Shown here: in pieces, positions 30,826-38,684 of the stretch | Position numbering within the stretch: the first letter of the stretch is position 1 | How the letters are laid out: every line of letters starts with the position of its first letter | Origin: Chara braunii | Taxonomy: Eukaryota; Streptophyta; Charophyceae; Charales; Characeae | Direction: 5' to 3' | Assembly (NCBI GenBank): GCA_003427395.1 | Contig: BFEA01000037.1 | Span: 1,407,506-1,446,189, forward strand | DNA length: 38,684 nt | Program-made: the position numbers and the translations under genes | The notes under the pieces: generated by a model | Told to the model about the DNA's origin: nothing | Database searches by the model: none | What the model saw: the letters and a program-made list of their open reading frames with translations, nothing else

Positions 30826-31068
30826 GATAGAGAGGGAGAGAAAAGGGAGTCACCTACCTTTGATGAGGATGCTGATATTGGGTTGTTGTATTCTGCGTTG
30901 TTGAGCGCTTGGTGATTGGATCTCCGAAACTGTTTAATGTAATATTTTGTTGGGATTTCTAAGCTGCACATATTTGGCCTTTCCATCTCCGGACTTCAGT
31001 GTGGATTTCGTGTAATCTCTCAATGTGTGTGTGTGCGCTCATGGTGACGAGCAGTGAGGCTCAATGCA

Positions 31069-31176
31069 TCTTCAAGCGTGGATTGTATCTCGATTTGGCT
31101 TCTCACATGTGAACTCTTATGTGGATGTTCGTTGATGTATGCAAGTTGAACTTGACGAGTACTTGGGTCATTTTAG
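31069..31176 (+). repeat. 5' LTR remnant of element E
   Basis: Lies between the end of the D LTR and the PBS of E. Bases 31116-31164 reappear at 37554-37606. The LTR end is either GGGTCA at 31170 or directly at the PBS. The rest of this LTR is absent here. Confidence 0.65.
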
Positions 31177-31191
31177 TGGTATCAGAGCTGG
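31177..31191 (+). other. Primer-binding site of element E
   Basis: TGGTATCAGAGCTGG, an exact plant tRNA-iMet-type PBS. The leader that follows (CTCGCCACATCCACTCGG) resembles that of D. Confidence 0.88.
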
Positions 31192-32140
31192 TCCTCGCCA
31201 CATCCACTCGGAGTTGAGGTGCTGGCAAGGAAGAAGGCCGGCGGGTGACCAAAAAAAAAAGAAAAAAGGAGATCGGGTTTGACGAGTTAAGGGCTGAAGT
31301 AGAAGGGGCATAGCAAGGAGCAAGAGGAGCGTGCACCTACAAGCGAGGAACTTCATCGACGGAATGTTCATGGAGTGAATTGCTTCTTTGCCCTGACCTT
31401 GTCTGTATGCAATTTGAATGTTGTTGTGGATGGTACCTGCCCACTTGCTTTCCTGGTGACCTCTACTGCAATTAGGGTTTCTGTTGACATCATCTGATAT
31501 TTGGTCTCTTTGATGTTGTCGAGGTCAATCTGTGAATGCATGGTCTAGGCTTAAGGTAGCAACTCGGCAGCTAGAGAATCACTGGACATAGTAGGGAGCA
31601 CGGGCAATGAGCGGTGGGCGCTTGTAAAACAACCCGGCTATGCCCAATGACCGGTACTGACCGGCGCGACCAAAGACTCTAAGAGACGAAGTGAGGAGTT
31701 GTAGAGGGCAGTAGAGTTCACCTGTATAATGCACGGGTGAAGTATGGGTGAGATGTAAGGTCCACAAGTTGAGGACGCCAGGGAGACCCCCCAAGGATTG
31801 GTACTGACTGGCTGGCAGAATCGTTGGTGGTAGTTATACTCGACAACCGCTGCAATCAATGAGGAACCAGTCTACGTCTTGAGAGCAATCTTCCTATGGT
31901 GGGCACGACGTCCTATTTGCGTTTTTAAATAATTCCTGAGGTTTGTGCTGGCCGACCTTAAACTGTCGGTTGCCCATCGGATTGAAGGAGAGTTGTAGTG
32001 ACAGACGTCGGGAGGGGAGTAGATTGTGAGACTCTGGTATATGTTAGGGTTACATTAAGTGTCGAGGACTGACTAAGCGTTGAGGAGTAGGTCTGCATGG
32101 TGAGGAGGAAGAGTCCATTTTTACTATGCCATCTCTCACG
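31192..32140 (+). other. Leader of element E
   Basis: Untranslated region matching the leader of D in blocks; about 180 bp near 31690-31870 have no counterpart in D. No gene seen. Confidence 0.6.
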
Positions 32141-33845
32141 ATGGATGACTATCCGATGTTTGGATTTTTGGTCCTGTCCGCTATATGGGGCCCTCTCCTT
32201 GGATTTCTTTTCCCTTTGGGGTTCGCCCAAACTTTCGGCATGCATGTGGTGACGCAACCCTGCTCCACTGTGGAACAAACCGAAATTGATAGAAAATTGA
32301 TGGAGAAGAGGAAGGAGGAAAAGAAAGAGGAGAAAAGGAAGAGGAAAGAAGAAGAGAAAGAGAGATTGGAGAAGGAGAGGAAAGAGTTGGAAGAGAAGTT
32401 AAAGACTCTGGAAAAATAAAAACATTAGGTGGAAGTGGTAGAAGAAGAAGAAGAAGAGGAGGAGGAAGAAGAACCAGACGAAGGAAGGCTGGAGGATCCC
32501 AGACAAAGAACAGGAGGAGTAAGAACTGAGAGGGGGGAACCTAGCCAACTACACTTCTACCCCCTTGATACCCAAAGATGGATGGAGAAGTTTGGGTTTA
32601 GAAAGGATGAATGGGCGGAGGAATGAGAGGCTGAGCGATCAGAACTCGTGGCAAAGATGGAGGCGGAAAACGATGATACAGAAGGGAGCTGATCATGCAG
32701 GAAAGGGAAAATGAGTTACAACAAAGGCTCCTGACGAAGAAGAGAGCGAAGCTTGATGAACAGAGGAGGTTGAAAACAGAAGGAGAGGAGCTCAAGCGTC
32801 AATTAAGGAAGAAGAAAGAAAGAGAGGGGGATTGGACTAGTGATAGTACCCTTGTAGTGGACGCCCTGCTGCATATTAACAAAGAATTTGTCGTCACCTA
32901 TAAGTCGATAGCTCGGCTAGAGCAACACAATCACGAGTTTAAGGGTACCTGGAATAACTACCTGAGTGCCGTAGCCCAAATAATAGATGAACAGGTTGAG
33001 GTATGCCCAACAGTTAGGTGTATTTACCTCAAAATTGATAGACACTGTCGCCATAGTGAAGGCACGAGGTAAAGGCGGAGGTGGGGATGATGGTTGCGAT
33101 AACAAAGGCCCCAAAAAGGAAGGAGAGCCGAAGGGAGAAGAAAGGCCATCTAAAAGGGGGGAGAAGAGGGAAGAGATGAAAGTGAAGATTCCTTGGACCT
33201 ACTCTGGGAGAACAGAAGAAAACTTCTACTAGTGGGAGGCACTCATAGGCACTTACCTCTATAGACAACTAATACTTCCTGGGATCGTGTCTTGATGGCC
33301 AGTTCGTGCCTCGGGGGAGACACTGCAAATTTTGCTCTCTCCCTGATGAAAGAGGCAGGGTGCACATCGATGGTTGAATACTCCCAACAGACCCGTATCA
33401 AAGATTTCTTCCTATCCTTGAAAACCAATTTGAGGATAAGAATTTAGCCAGACGGACTGACCATTTGATCCTCAAGATAGCCGATCGAAAGTGGAAAAGT
33501 GTGTCAGCATTAAAAGCCACCATGGATGAATTATTGCGATGCCCCGAGCACGGTCTAACTCCCGCTAACTTTGCGAGATCCTTGCCTGATCCCCTCATAA
33601 CTACCTTGTACACTCGAACAAAAGCAGTCAGCATGACGTACGAGAAGTTTAGCAAGATTGTCGTAGATCAGGCCGACTTCTTGATGGAGGCCAACTATTG
33701 TCAGTACTGGAAAGACCTGCAAAAAGGGGGAAGATGGAAGAACAGGACCATCGCAGGGAGCATAGAAGGGAAAGATAGTCTTCTAGTCACGTTTGAGGGA
33801 GGGGGAGTCGAGGCACTGCTCTGCGACAATATCGATACGGACTAG
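32141..33845 (+). pseudogene. gag: gag of element E: hydrophobic N terminus, coiled coil, capsid region
   Basis: ATG at 32141 begins MDDYPMFGFLVLSAIWGPLL and then GFLFPLGF, matching the start of D and more hydrophobic than it. A Lys/Glu/Arg coiled coil follows, with two stops near 32417-32428, an acidic run of Glu, and LDTQRWMEKFGF. A second frame (32695-33072) has EFKGTWNNYLSAVAQ. The capsid region is split; 33465-33845 is open with RKWKSVSALKATMDEL, LPDPLITTLYTRTK and YEKFSKIVVDQADF. Thus gag was about 700 residues long, longer than usual for this group, because of the extra N-terminal half. Role of the hydrophobic part is unknown; membrane anchoring is a guess. Confidence 0.75.
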
Positions 33846-34263
33846 AGGAACCCAACAACAACCAAGTAGCCCAGGGAGGGAACTATACGGCTACTGCAGC
33901 CCGCGGAGGAGGGCAACAAAGAGGAGGCCGAGGAAGAGGAGGCCGAGGTAGAGGTGGAGGACGAGGACATGGCGCCCAGGGGAGTAGCAACGAAGGTAGC
34001 TAGTACGTGGGCGGTAGGGGTTATGGTTCCCCGCAAGGCGGACGCGGTCCTTCCTCCTCAGGAGGAAGAGGTAGAGGGCGCAAACCATGGCCAAAACACC
34101 AGGAATTGCAGACGGGGAGCCATGGAAAGAAATGGGCATTGAGAAGTCATTGTGGGAGAAAAAGCTGAAGGCAAATCGATGCCTAAAATGTGGTGACCCC
34201 AACACATTGTCTATTTTTGCCTTAACTACCGCCACCTCTTAACTACCGCCACCCAAAAGGGGG
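33846..34263 (+). pseudogene. gag: gag RGG tract and broken zinc knuckle of element E
   Basis: The Arg-Gly tract (GGRGRGGRGRGGGRGHG, then GGRGYGSPQGGRG) matches D in place. The knuckle starts CLKCGDPN at about 34181, then a one-base deletion at about 34203 throws the His-X4-Cys half into the next frame. Just after it, an unequal copy of about 17 bp (CTTAACTACCGCCACC) is duplicated in tandem at 34221-34253, a slippage product. Confidence 0.82.
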
Positions 34264-34362
34264 CAGCCAATAGGAGATACAACCGCGCCTACTGAGCCTT
34301 CAGACATAGACAGACGGACAAAAGCACGCGCAGAACAGGCACCCTCCTATCTGAAGGCCCCA

Positions 34363-34847
34363 ATGGCAGAGACTGACGTAGGCCCTCACCCAGTCTGCTG
34401 TCTAAAGACCTCTTGTGCAAGGGTCTCTCTGGGTGATTCCCTCGCAGGCATAGGTGATGAGATGATCACTCGTTGCCAAGCTTGGGCCGAAATGAAAAAG
34501 AAGAGTAAAAGGCAGCATATATTAGCAGATGTAGAGATGAGTAGAGATCGAGTAGGCACGTTACTCGATAGTGGGTCAACGCGTATTTACATCAGCCGAA
34601 GGGGATTGAAGAAGATGCACCTCGGCATGAAGGTTCAGAAGTTGGACGAGCCGGTAGCGAGCAGGCTCGCCGACAATCGTGAAATGAGAGTGAGGACTAT
34701 ATCGAAGGGGTTAAGGCATACTTCGGGTTGGAGAGGGAGAATAAAGTAGAGAGAGTTATGCACTTCCTAACACTAGTGGAGGATAACCTACCCTTTGACC
34801 TGATTTTAGGGACGGATTGGGGAGAAGCAGCGTGAGCAGATGTAAAC
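34363..34847 (+). pseudogene. pol: Aspartic protease of element E
   Basis: Frame 34363-34749 holds ILADVEMSRDRVGTLLDSGST with an intact Asp-Ser-Gly loop (Asp at 34567-34569) and ISRRGLKKMHLGMKV. A frameshift near 34735 moves to the next frame, which gives LTLVEDNLPFDLILGTDWG, the second hallmark, then a TGA at about 34833. So the active site survives but the chain is broken twice. Confidence 0.87.
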
Positions 34848-35807
34848 ATGGGTGAGCATGAGTGTTGGCTGTCCAGCCGTCAGGGAGGCAAAAAGAAATT
34901 GATGTTGTTTCATGAGTCTGGTGTAGAGTCCAATCTGTCCCTTTGCTGTATGAATGCCCCTGCATTCACCAGGCAGGTGGTCAAGGGTGATTTGGTTGAC
35001 CAAGTCTTTGTAGCATACGTTAGACCGGTGAGTGAGGGCAAAAACGACAAAGTACCAACGCCGCCAGCAGTTAAAAAACTGTTGGAAGAGTTCGTTGATG
35101 TGGGAGAGAGCCTGGCGGGAGTAGTCGAGAGAGAGATTAAGCACCGGATAGAGATTGAGCCCGGTAGCAGAATTCCCAAGGGACCGATTTACCGAATGTC
35201 TCCCAAAGAGCTAGACAGGTTGTGCAAGCAGCTTAATGAGCTGATAGAAAAAGGTTGGATAAAGCCCAACTCCTCATCATACGGCGCGCCGGTTTTATTC
35301 GTGCCTAAGAAAGAAAGCGAACTGCGCATGTGCATAGACTACAGGGGACTAAGCACGATTACAGTAAAGAACGCAGAACCTTTGCCGCGGATAGATGATT
35401 TGTTGGATAGAGTGCAGGGCTGCAAGTACCTCTCGAAGATTGATTTGAAGTCGGGCTACCATCAGGTACAGGTACAACCCAAAGACCAACACAAGACGGC
35501 CTTTAGGACTCGCTATGGCCACTATGAGTTTGTGGTCATGTCATTCGGTCGTACGAATGCCCCTCCCACTTTCCAAAGATGCATGAACGATCTCTTTCGT
35601 GAGTGGTTAGATAAGTTTGTAGTAGTTTATTTCGACGATATTTTGATTTTCAGTGAGGAGCATCAACAACATTTGCGCTTAGTTTTAGAGAAGCTGCGTG
35701 CTGCAAAATTCAAGGTCTCGAAGAAGTGCGAATGGGCTAAGCGTCAAGTTTTGTATCTAGGTCATGTATTGGACGGAGATGGGTCGGACTTGAGGACGCA
35801 AAGATAG
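34848..35807 (+). CDS. pol: Reverse transcriptase of element E with intact YxDD
   Basis: A 319-residue open frame; it is the middle of a polyprotein and the ATG at 34848 is only the first codon after a stop. Residues 1-70 are the protease-RT linker (CCMNAPAFTRQVVKG). Then come [64 protein letters not shown], and VVMSFGRTNAP, where two residues differ from the usual PFGL. The YxDD box is YFDD at residues 261-264 (35628-35639). The frame ends shortly after LGHVLDGDG by a frameshift, so thumb and RNase H are in other frames. It is the only RT in the window with both active-site aspartates. Confidence 0.92.
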   Translation: MGEHECWLSSRQGGKKKLMLFHESGVESNLSLCCMNAPAFTRQVVKGDLVDQVFVAYVRPVSEGKNDKVPTPPAVKKLLEEFVDVGESLAGVVEREIKHRIEIEPGSRIPKGPIYRMSPKELDRLCKQLNELIEKGWIKPNSSSYGAPVLFVPKKESELRMCIDYRGLSTITVKNAEPLPRIDDLLDRVQGCKYLSKIDLKSGYHQVQVQPKDQHKTAFRTRYGHYEFVVMSFGRTNAPPTFQRCMNDLFREWLDKFVVVYFDDILIFSEEHQQHLRLVLEKLRAAKFKVSKKCEWAKRQVLYLGHVLDGDGSDLRTQR

Positions 35808-36420
35808 CAGCAATCAGAGATTGGCCAGCAACGCGCATGTTGACTGAACTACGGTCGTTCTTAGGACTAGAGAATTTCTATCGAAATGCTTGTTCTAAAT
35901 TTCACGATGATCGATGCACCGTTGCATAAGTTGTTGAAGAAGGAAACGGTCTGGAATTTGGACAAAGACTGTACCTCAACCTTCAAGAAGTTGAAGAAGG
36001 CGCTGATCGAATACCCGGTGCTCGAAGTTGCAGACCCGTCCTTGCCATTCATTGTCACTACTGACGCGAGCCAATATGGCATTGGCCCTGGACTTCAACA
36101 GAACGATAGAGAGGGGTATAGGTCAGTAGAGTTCATGTCGTGTAGATCGCCTAGCGAGAAGGTCGTTGCGTCAACATACGAACGCAAGTTATTCGCCTTG
36201 AGAGAAGTGTTGAACCATTGGCGGCATTATCTGCTAGGTAGGCATTTCAAAGTCTATTGTGACCACGAGACTCTACATTGGTTGAAGACCCAGGCCTAGA
36301 TGGCTCCTAAGCTGACCAGATGGGTTGGGGAGATCGACCAGTTTGACTTCGAGTTAAAGCCAGTTAAAGGAAAGTATAATGTTGTTGCAGATGCTCTCAG
36401 TAGACGCGCAAACTTTTTCG
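35808..36420 (+). pseudogene. pol: RNase H of element E, one in-frame stop
   Basis: Open from 35886. Thumb remnants come before (TELRSFLGL). RNase H has Asp in VTTDASQYGIG, Glu in ERKLFALREVL and Asp in YCDHETLHWL, all kept. A TAG at 36297-36299 falls where D has an Arg codon (AGA); the same frame continues as MAPKLTRWVGEIDQFDFELK and VVADALSRR. Except for this stop and the frame break before it the domain is complete. Confidence 0.9.
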
Positions 36421-37458
36421 GTGCTATTGTGACTTACCTAGAGGCCGACACTGAACTGCAGCAACAAATTAGGGCTGCGTACATTGACGATCCCATTTAC
36501 AGCGAACTCGTTAAGAGAGTGCGGACAACACCACACAAAGTTACAGACTATAGAGTACTGACGAACTCTTATTTGAGAAGACGGACAGGTTTGACAAACT
36601 GTGCATTCCGAATAACGAGACTATCAAAAGTCTGGTCTTGGGGGAGTTCCACGACACTGATGGCCACATTGGTTGGAGGAAGACTTATGCAAACCTCCTA
36701 CTGTCCTATATCTGGATCGACATGAAACACGACTGCATTGCCTACATCCAGGGCTGTCAAGTGTGTCAGCGGAACAAAAGTTCCACACAATCTCCACTGG
36801 GCCCGTTGAGGCCACTACCTATTCCGTCTGGTCCCTGTGAGTCTGTGTCAATTGACTTCATGGACACGAAAGTCAAAAGCAAGAAACGGGAAGAGTCAAG
36901 TGATGGTAGTTGTAGATAAATTTAGTAAATTTGTTGTTTTTATTCCACTGCCTGTTGAGGCAAAGACAGATAATTAGAGAATTTTTCAACCATTGGGTTA
37001 AGGATTACGAACACCCTTTATTGATTGTCAGTGATAGAGACAACAGATTCACGGGGACATGACAACAGTTGATGAAGGTATATGAGTCAAAGTTGACCAT
37101 GTCCTCTGGTAGGCACCCGAAGACCAATGGCCGAACCGAGCAGATGAACAAACTGCTCCAGCAAGTGCTTCGCATGTACATTAGGCCCGATCAGATTGAC
37201 TGGGATGAGCATCTCCCAAAGGTGCAGTCCGCTTATAACAACTCGGTGCACTTGTCCACAACCCGTACACCGAATGAATTGCACAGAGGTTGGCAACCCT
37301 GGCGTCCAATTGACAGTCTGAACCCGGATCAGATTCAGAGATTGCCACCCGAACCGAGGGAATTTGCTGTTCAGTACGAAAAAGATCTAGAGCAGGTCAA
37401 GAAGAACGTCCTTAAGGCCCATCACCAGATGGTAGAACAAGCTAACAAACGTCGATGA
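36421..37458 (+). pseudogene. pol: Integrase of element E, frameshifted
   Basis: The frame breaks near 36560 and goes on at 36638-36919 with HDTDGH and CQVC (HHCC complete) and SIDFMDT for the first catalytic Asp. A second break near 36885 and a stop at 36977-36979 follow; the second Asp is in VSDRDNRF at 37027, and a TGA near 37060 replaces a Trp codon. The last frame (37069-37458) has TNGRTEQ with the catalytic Glu and STTRTPNELHRGW. So all catalytic residues exist but in three separate frames. Confidence 0.9.
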
Positions 37459-37700
37459 CCATCGCAAGTTGCAGTAGATGACCTGGTATGGGTTAAGTAT
37501 GAGTTCGTTCCTGAGGAAGGGATCTCGCAGAAACTGCTACCTGAGGAAGGTTCCTCATGTGGATGTTCGTTGATGTATGCAAGTTGAACGAACTTGACGA
37601 GTACTTTCAATTAGGCGCAAATGGAAATTGTTTTGACGTTCTACTGATGCCGACCTTACGTACATGATAGAGTTCCCTATTTGGATCTTTACGAACGGGC
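37459..37700 (+). pseudogene. pol: Broken integrase tail of element E with inserted LTR piece
   Basis: The SH3-like part starts (DDLVWVKYEFVPEEGISQKLLP), then a repeated CCTGAGGAAGG motif and a 53-bp piece of the element's own LTR (37554-37606) interrupt it, and the family sequence resumes (KWKLF, then DLTYMIEFPIW) at about 37614-37672. Homology ends near 37700; no chromodomain follows. Confidence 0.78.
37554..37606 (+). repeat. LTR-derived fragment inside pol of element E
   Basis: Aligns with 31116-31164 at the end of the E 5' LTR with one mismatch and a 4-base gain (GAAC repeated). Flanks on both sides are integrase tail. Confidence 0.88.
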
Positions 37701-38388
37701 CTAGGCCTCGTAGTGGTTGGGACAATGTTATATGGAGCGATGGGACTTGGAACGGGGATTGGGGCTCCAGCGATGCGTGAAATACTTTCATATGTAGCCC
37801 AACGCATGAATTTCTTGATTTGCATTATGATGAATGACTGTCTTGGAGGTCATTGCCAGCAGGTGTGGAGCAGAGTGCAGTGACAACCCATTTGCCAAGG
37901 TGCCAACGGGTTCCAAGGAAGTGTAGCCACAACCCCCATGCCAAGTTGCCAAAGCTGCAACACCTGGAACTCGACCACGAATGTCGACTAGAAATACCAG
38001 CAAGAGGAATAACACATTGTACTTTGAACTTTGCCTCTTGTGTTGTTCATTGCATTGTTCCAAAGTATCACTTCATCCCAACCCTTATGTTACATGCTGC
38101 GCCAGCACACGGGGCCCATTTGAGGGGCCTGACGGTTGTTGAGGGCCCCCCAGGCCGCATGCCCAACAGACATGCGCCCTGGAGGCCCACGGCGGCCCCT
38201 AGGCCGCATATCTCTATACATATAAAGGAAAACGCGGGTCTCGCGTGACGCGTCCCACTGAGACCTTTCCCGCGTGGGCCCGGTGCGGTTTTTTGTAAAG
38301 GGCCGTTTTCTTTTTCGGGTTGGTGTTGGCGCGGCTTCGTGGGCCTAGCGGGGTTTTCTATTTACTGCCATTTTTTGGGGGGGCGGTT

Positions 38389-38490
38389 GGTGTCGGCGCG
38401 ACTTTATGAACGGGCTCTTTTTTGGCCACCGTTTTTTTTCGCGCCGCGCCCAGGGGGGGTCGGTGTCGGCGCGACTTTATGAACGGGCTC
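38389..38490. repeat. Short direct repeats, 73-bp period
   Basis: Bases 38389-38417 and 38462-38490 share the same 29 bp (GGTGTCGGCGCGACTTTATG, then AACGGGCTC). A more diverged copy starts near 38322 (GGTGTTGGCGCGGCTTCGTG). Confidence 0.8.
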
Positions 38491-38499
38491 GGTAGTGAA

Positions 38500-38660
38500 T
38501 ATTTCCATGTTCTAGGGGAAGATTCATTCGATTTTGCTCATGCTATCGCTGGAAGTAGCATGACGNGGTCGGCCATATTCAACCAGGCAGTGTATATTTC
38601 CATGTTCTAGCCGAAGATTCATTGGATGTTGCTCATCCTATCGATGGAAGTAGCATGGCG
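38500..38660. repeat. Imperfect 66-bp duplication around an N
   Basis: Bases 38500-38565 and 38595-38660 are alike (TATTTCCATGTTCTAG start, GGAAGTAGCATG near the end) with several mismatches; the N at 38566 follows the first copy. It may be a true tandem repeat or two alleles joined in assembly. Confidence 0.75.
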
Positions 38661-38684
38661 CGAGCCGCGAGGTCGAAGAGTTAT

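Larger units (their letters stand above)
22501..31068 (+). mobile_element. Element D: full-length but inactive Ty3/gypsy chromovirus
   Basis: A plus-strand element of about 8.6 kb with LTRs at 22501-23493 and 29968-31068, PBS at 23495-23508, leader, gag, protease, RT, RNase H, integrase and chromodomain. Many stops arise where the sister element E has CAG or TGG codons, and several catalytic residues are changed. It is fused upstream with copy C through the shared LTR and abuts the LTR remnant of element E at 31068/31069. No target-site duplication can be expected because of this tandem structure. Confidence 0.92.
29968..31068 (+). repeat. 3' LTR of element D (1101 bp)
   Basis: Starts TGTAAT, ends CAATGCA, and aligns with 22501-23493. 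It lacks the 85-bp block of the other copy and carries a long GA tract (30659-30822). Frames with Arg-Glu or Ser-Leu repeats in it come from that tract and are not genes. Confidence 0.88.
31069..37700 (+). mobile_element. Element E: Ty3/gypsy copy, sister family of C/D
   Basis: A plus-strand element with LTR remnant, PBS, leader, gag, protease, RT, RNase H and integrase collinear with D but with roughly a quarter of the bases changed in pol. The 5' LTR is cut to about 107 bp where the LTR of D ends. The 3' end is lost after the SH3-like part of integrase; neither chromodomain nor 3' LTR is found. RT and RNase H active sites are intact, so this copy was the least damaged in pol, yet gag and integrase have frameshifts. 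Confidence 0.9.
37701..38684. other. Non-coding right end of window
   Basis: No recognisable gene. From about 38100 it is GC-rich with G-runs, short direct repeats and one N at 38566. Confidence 0.5.

Noticed and set aside
30410-30986. Long open frames with Ser-Leu or Arg-Glu repeats on both strands
   Set aside because: They are translations of the GA microsatellite and contain the N; no start context or domain.

Overview
The window looks like repeat-rich nuclear DNA of a plant or streptophyte alga. I found no host gene, rRNA, tRNA or CRISPR that I can defend. The evidence is four or five Ty3/gypsy retrotransposons of the chromovirus type (pol order PR-RT-RNase H-INT, with a C-terminal chromodomain), whose primer-binding sites are close to the 3' end of plant initiator tRNA-Met (TGGTATCAGAGC or TGGTATCGGAGT). 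A charophyte such as Chara would fit, but the sequence does not prove a species.

Layout. (1) Bases 1-7974 hold element A on the minus strand: a partial 3' LTR, polypurine tract, broken gag-pol, leader, PBS and a complete 1.3-kb 5' LTR. A 431-bp foldback or MITE-like element with long terminal inverted repeats sits where the zinc knuckle and protease should be. (2) Bases 7975-9891 are non-coding and include a 95-bp exact duplication around a single N, which looks like an assembly join. (3) Bases 9892-14393 hold element B on the minus strand: PPT, chromodomain, a long pol frame, protease, a CCHC knuckle and a PBS, but almost no capsid region and no recognisable LTR pair. (4) Bases 14394-20787 carry no certain gene. 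They contain a PBS of the TGGCGCCGTTGCCGG type typical of TAT/Ogre-like elements, strong inverted repeats and a 50-bp minisatellite (18548-19090). (5) Bases 20788-31068 are a plus-strand tandem: 5'-truncated copy C, a shared LTR, complete-length copy D, and a final LTR. (6) Bases 31069-37700 hold element E on the plus strand, a sister family of C/D. Its 5' LTR is cut to about 107 bp by the end of D, and its 3' end is scrambled, with a piece of its own LTR inside pol. (7) Bases 37700-38684 hold short GC-rich repeats and one N.

How the parts relate. Each element once encoded Gag (particle), protease, reverse transcriptase/RNase H (copying), integrase (insertion) and a chromodomain (chromatin targeting). 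All are now decayed by frameshifts and stops, and key catalytic residues are lost in different ways: the RT YxDD box is altered in A (YLYD) and D (YLHD), deleted in B, and intact only in E. The longest undamaged catalytic unit is the integrase of C, with its HHCC finger and DD35E triad. The Gag proteins of D and E share an unusual N-terminal hydrophobic segment followed by a long Lys/Glu-rich coiled coil and, before the zinc knuckle, an Arg-Gly-rich tract.
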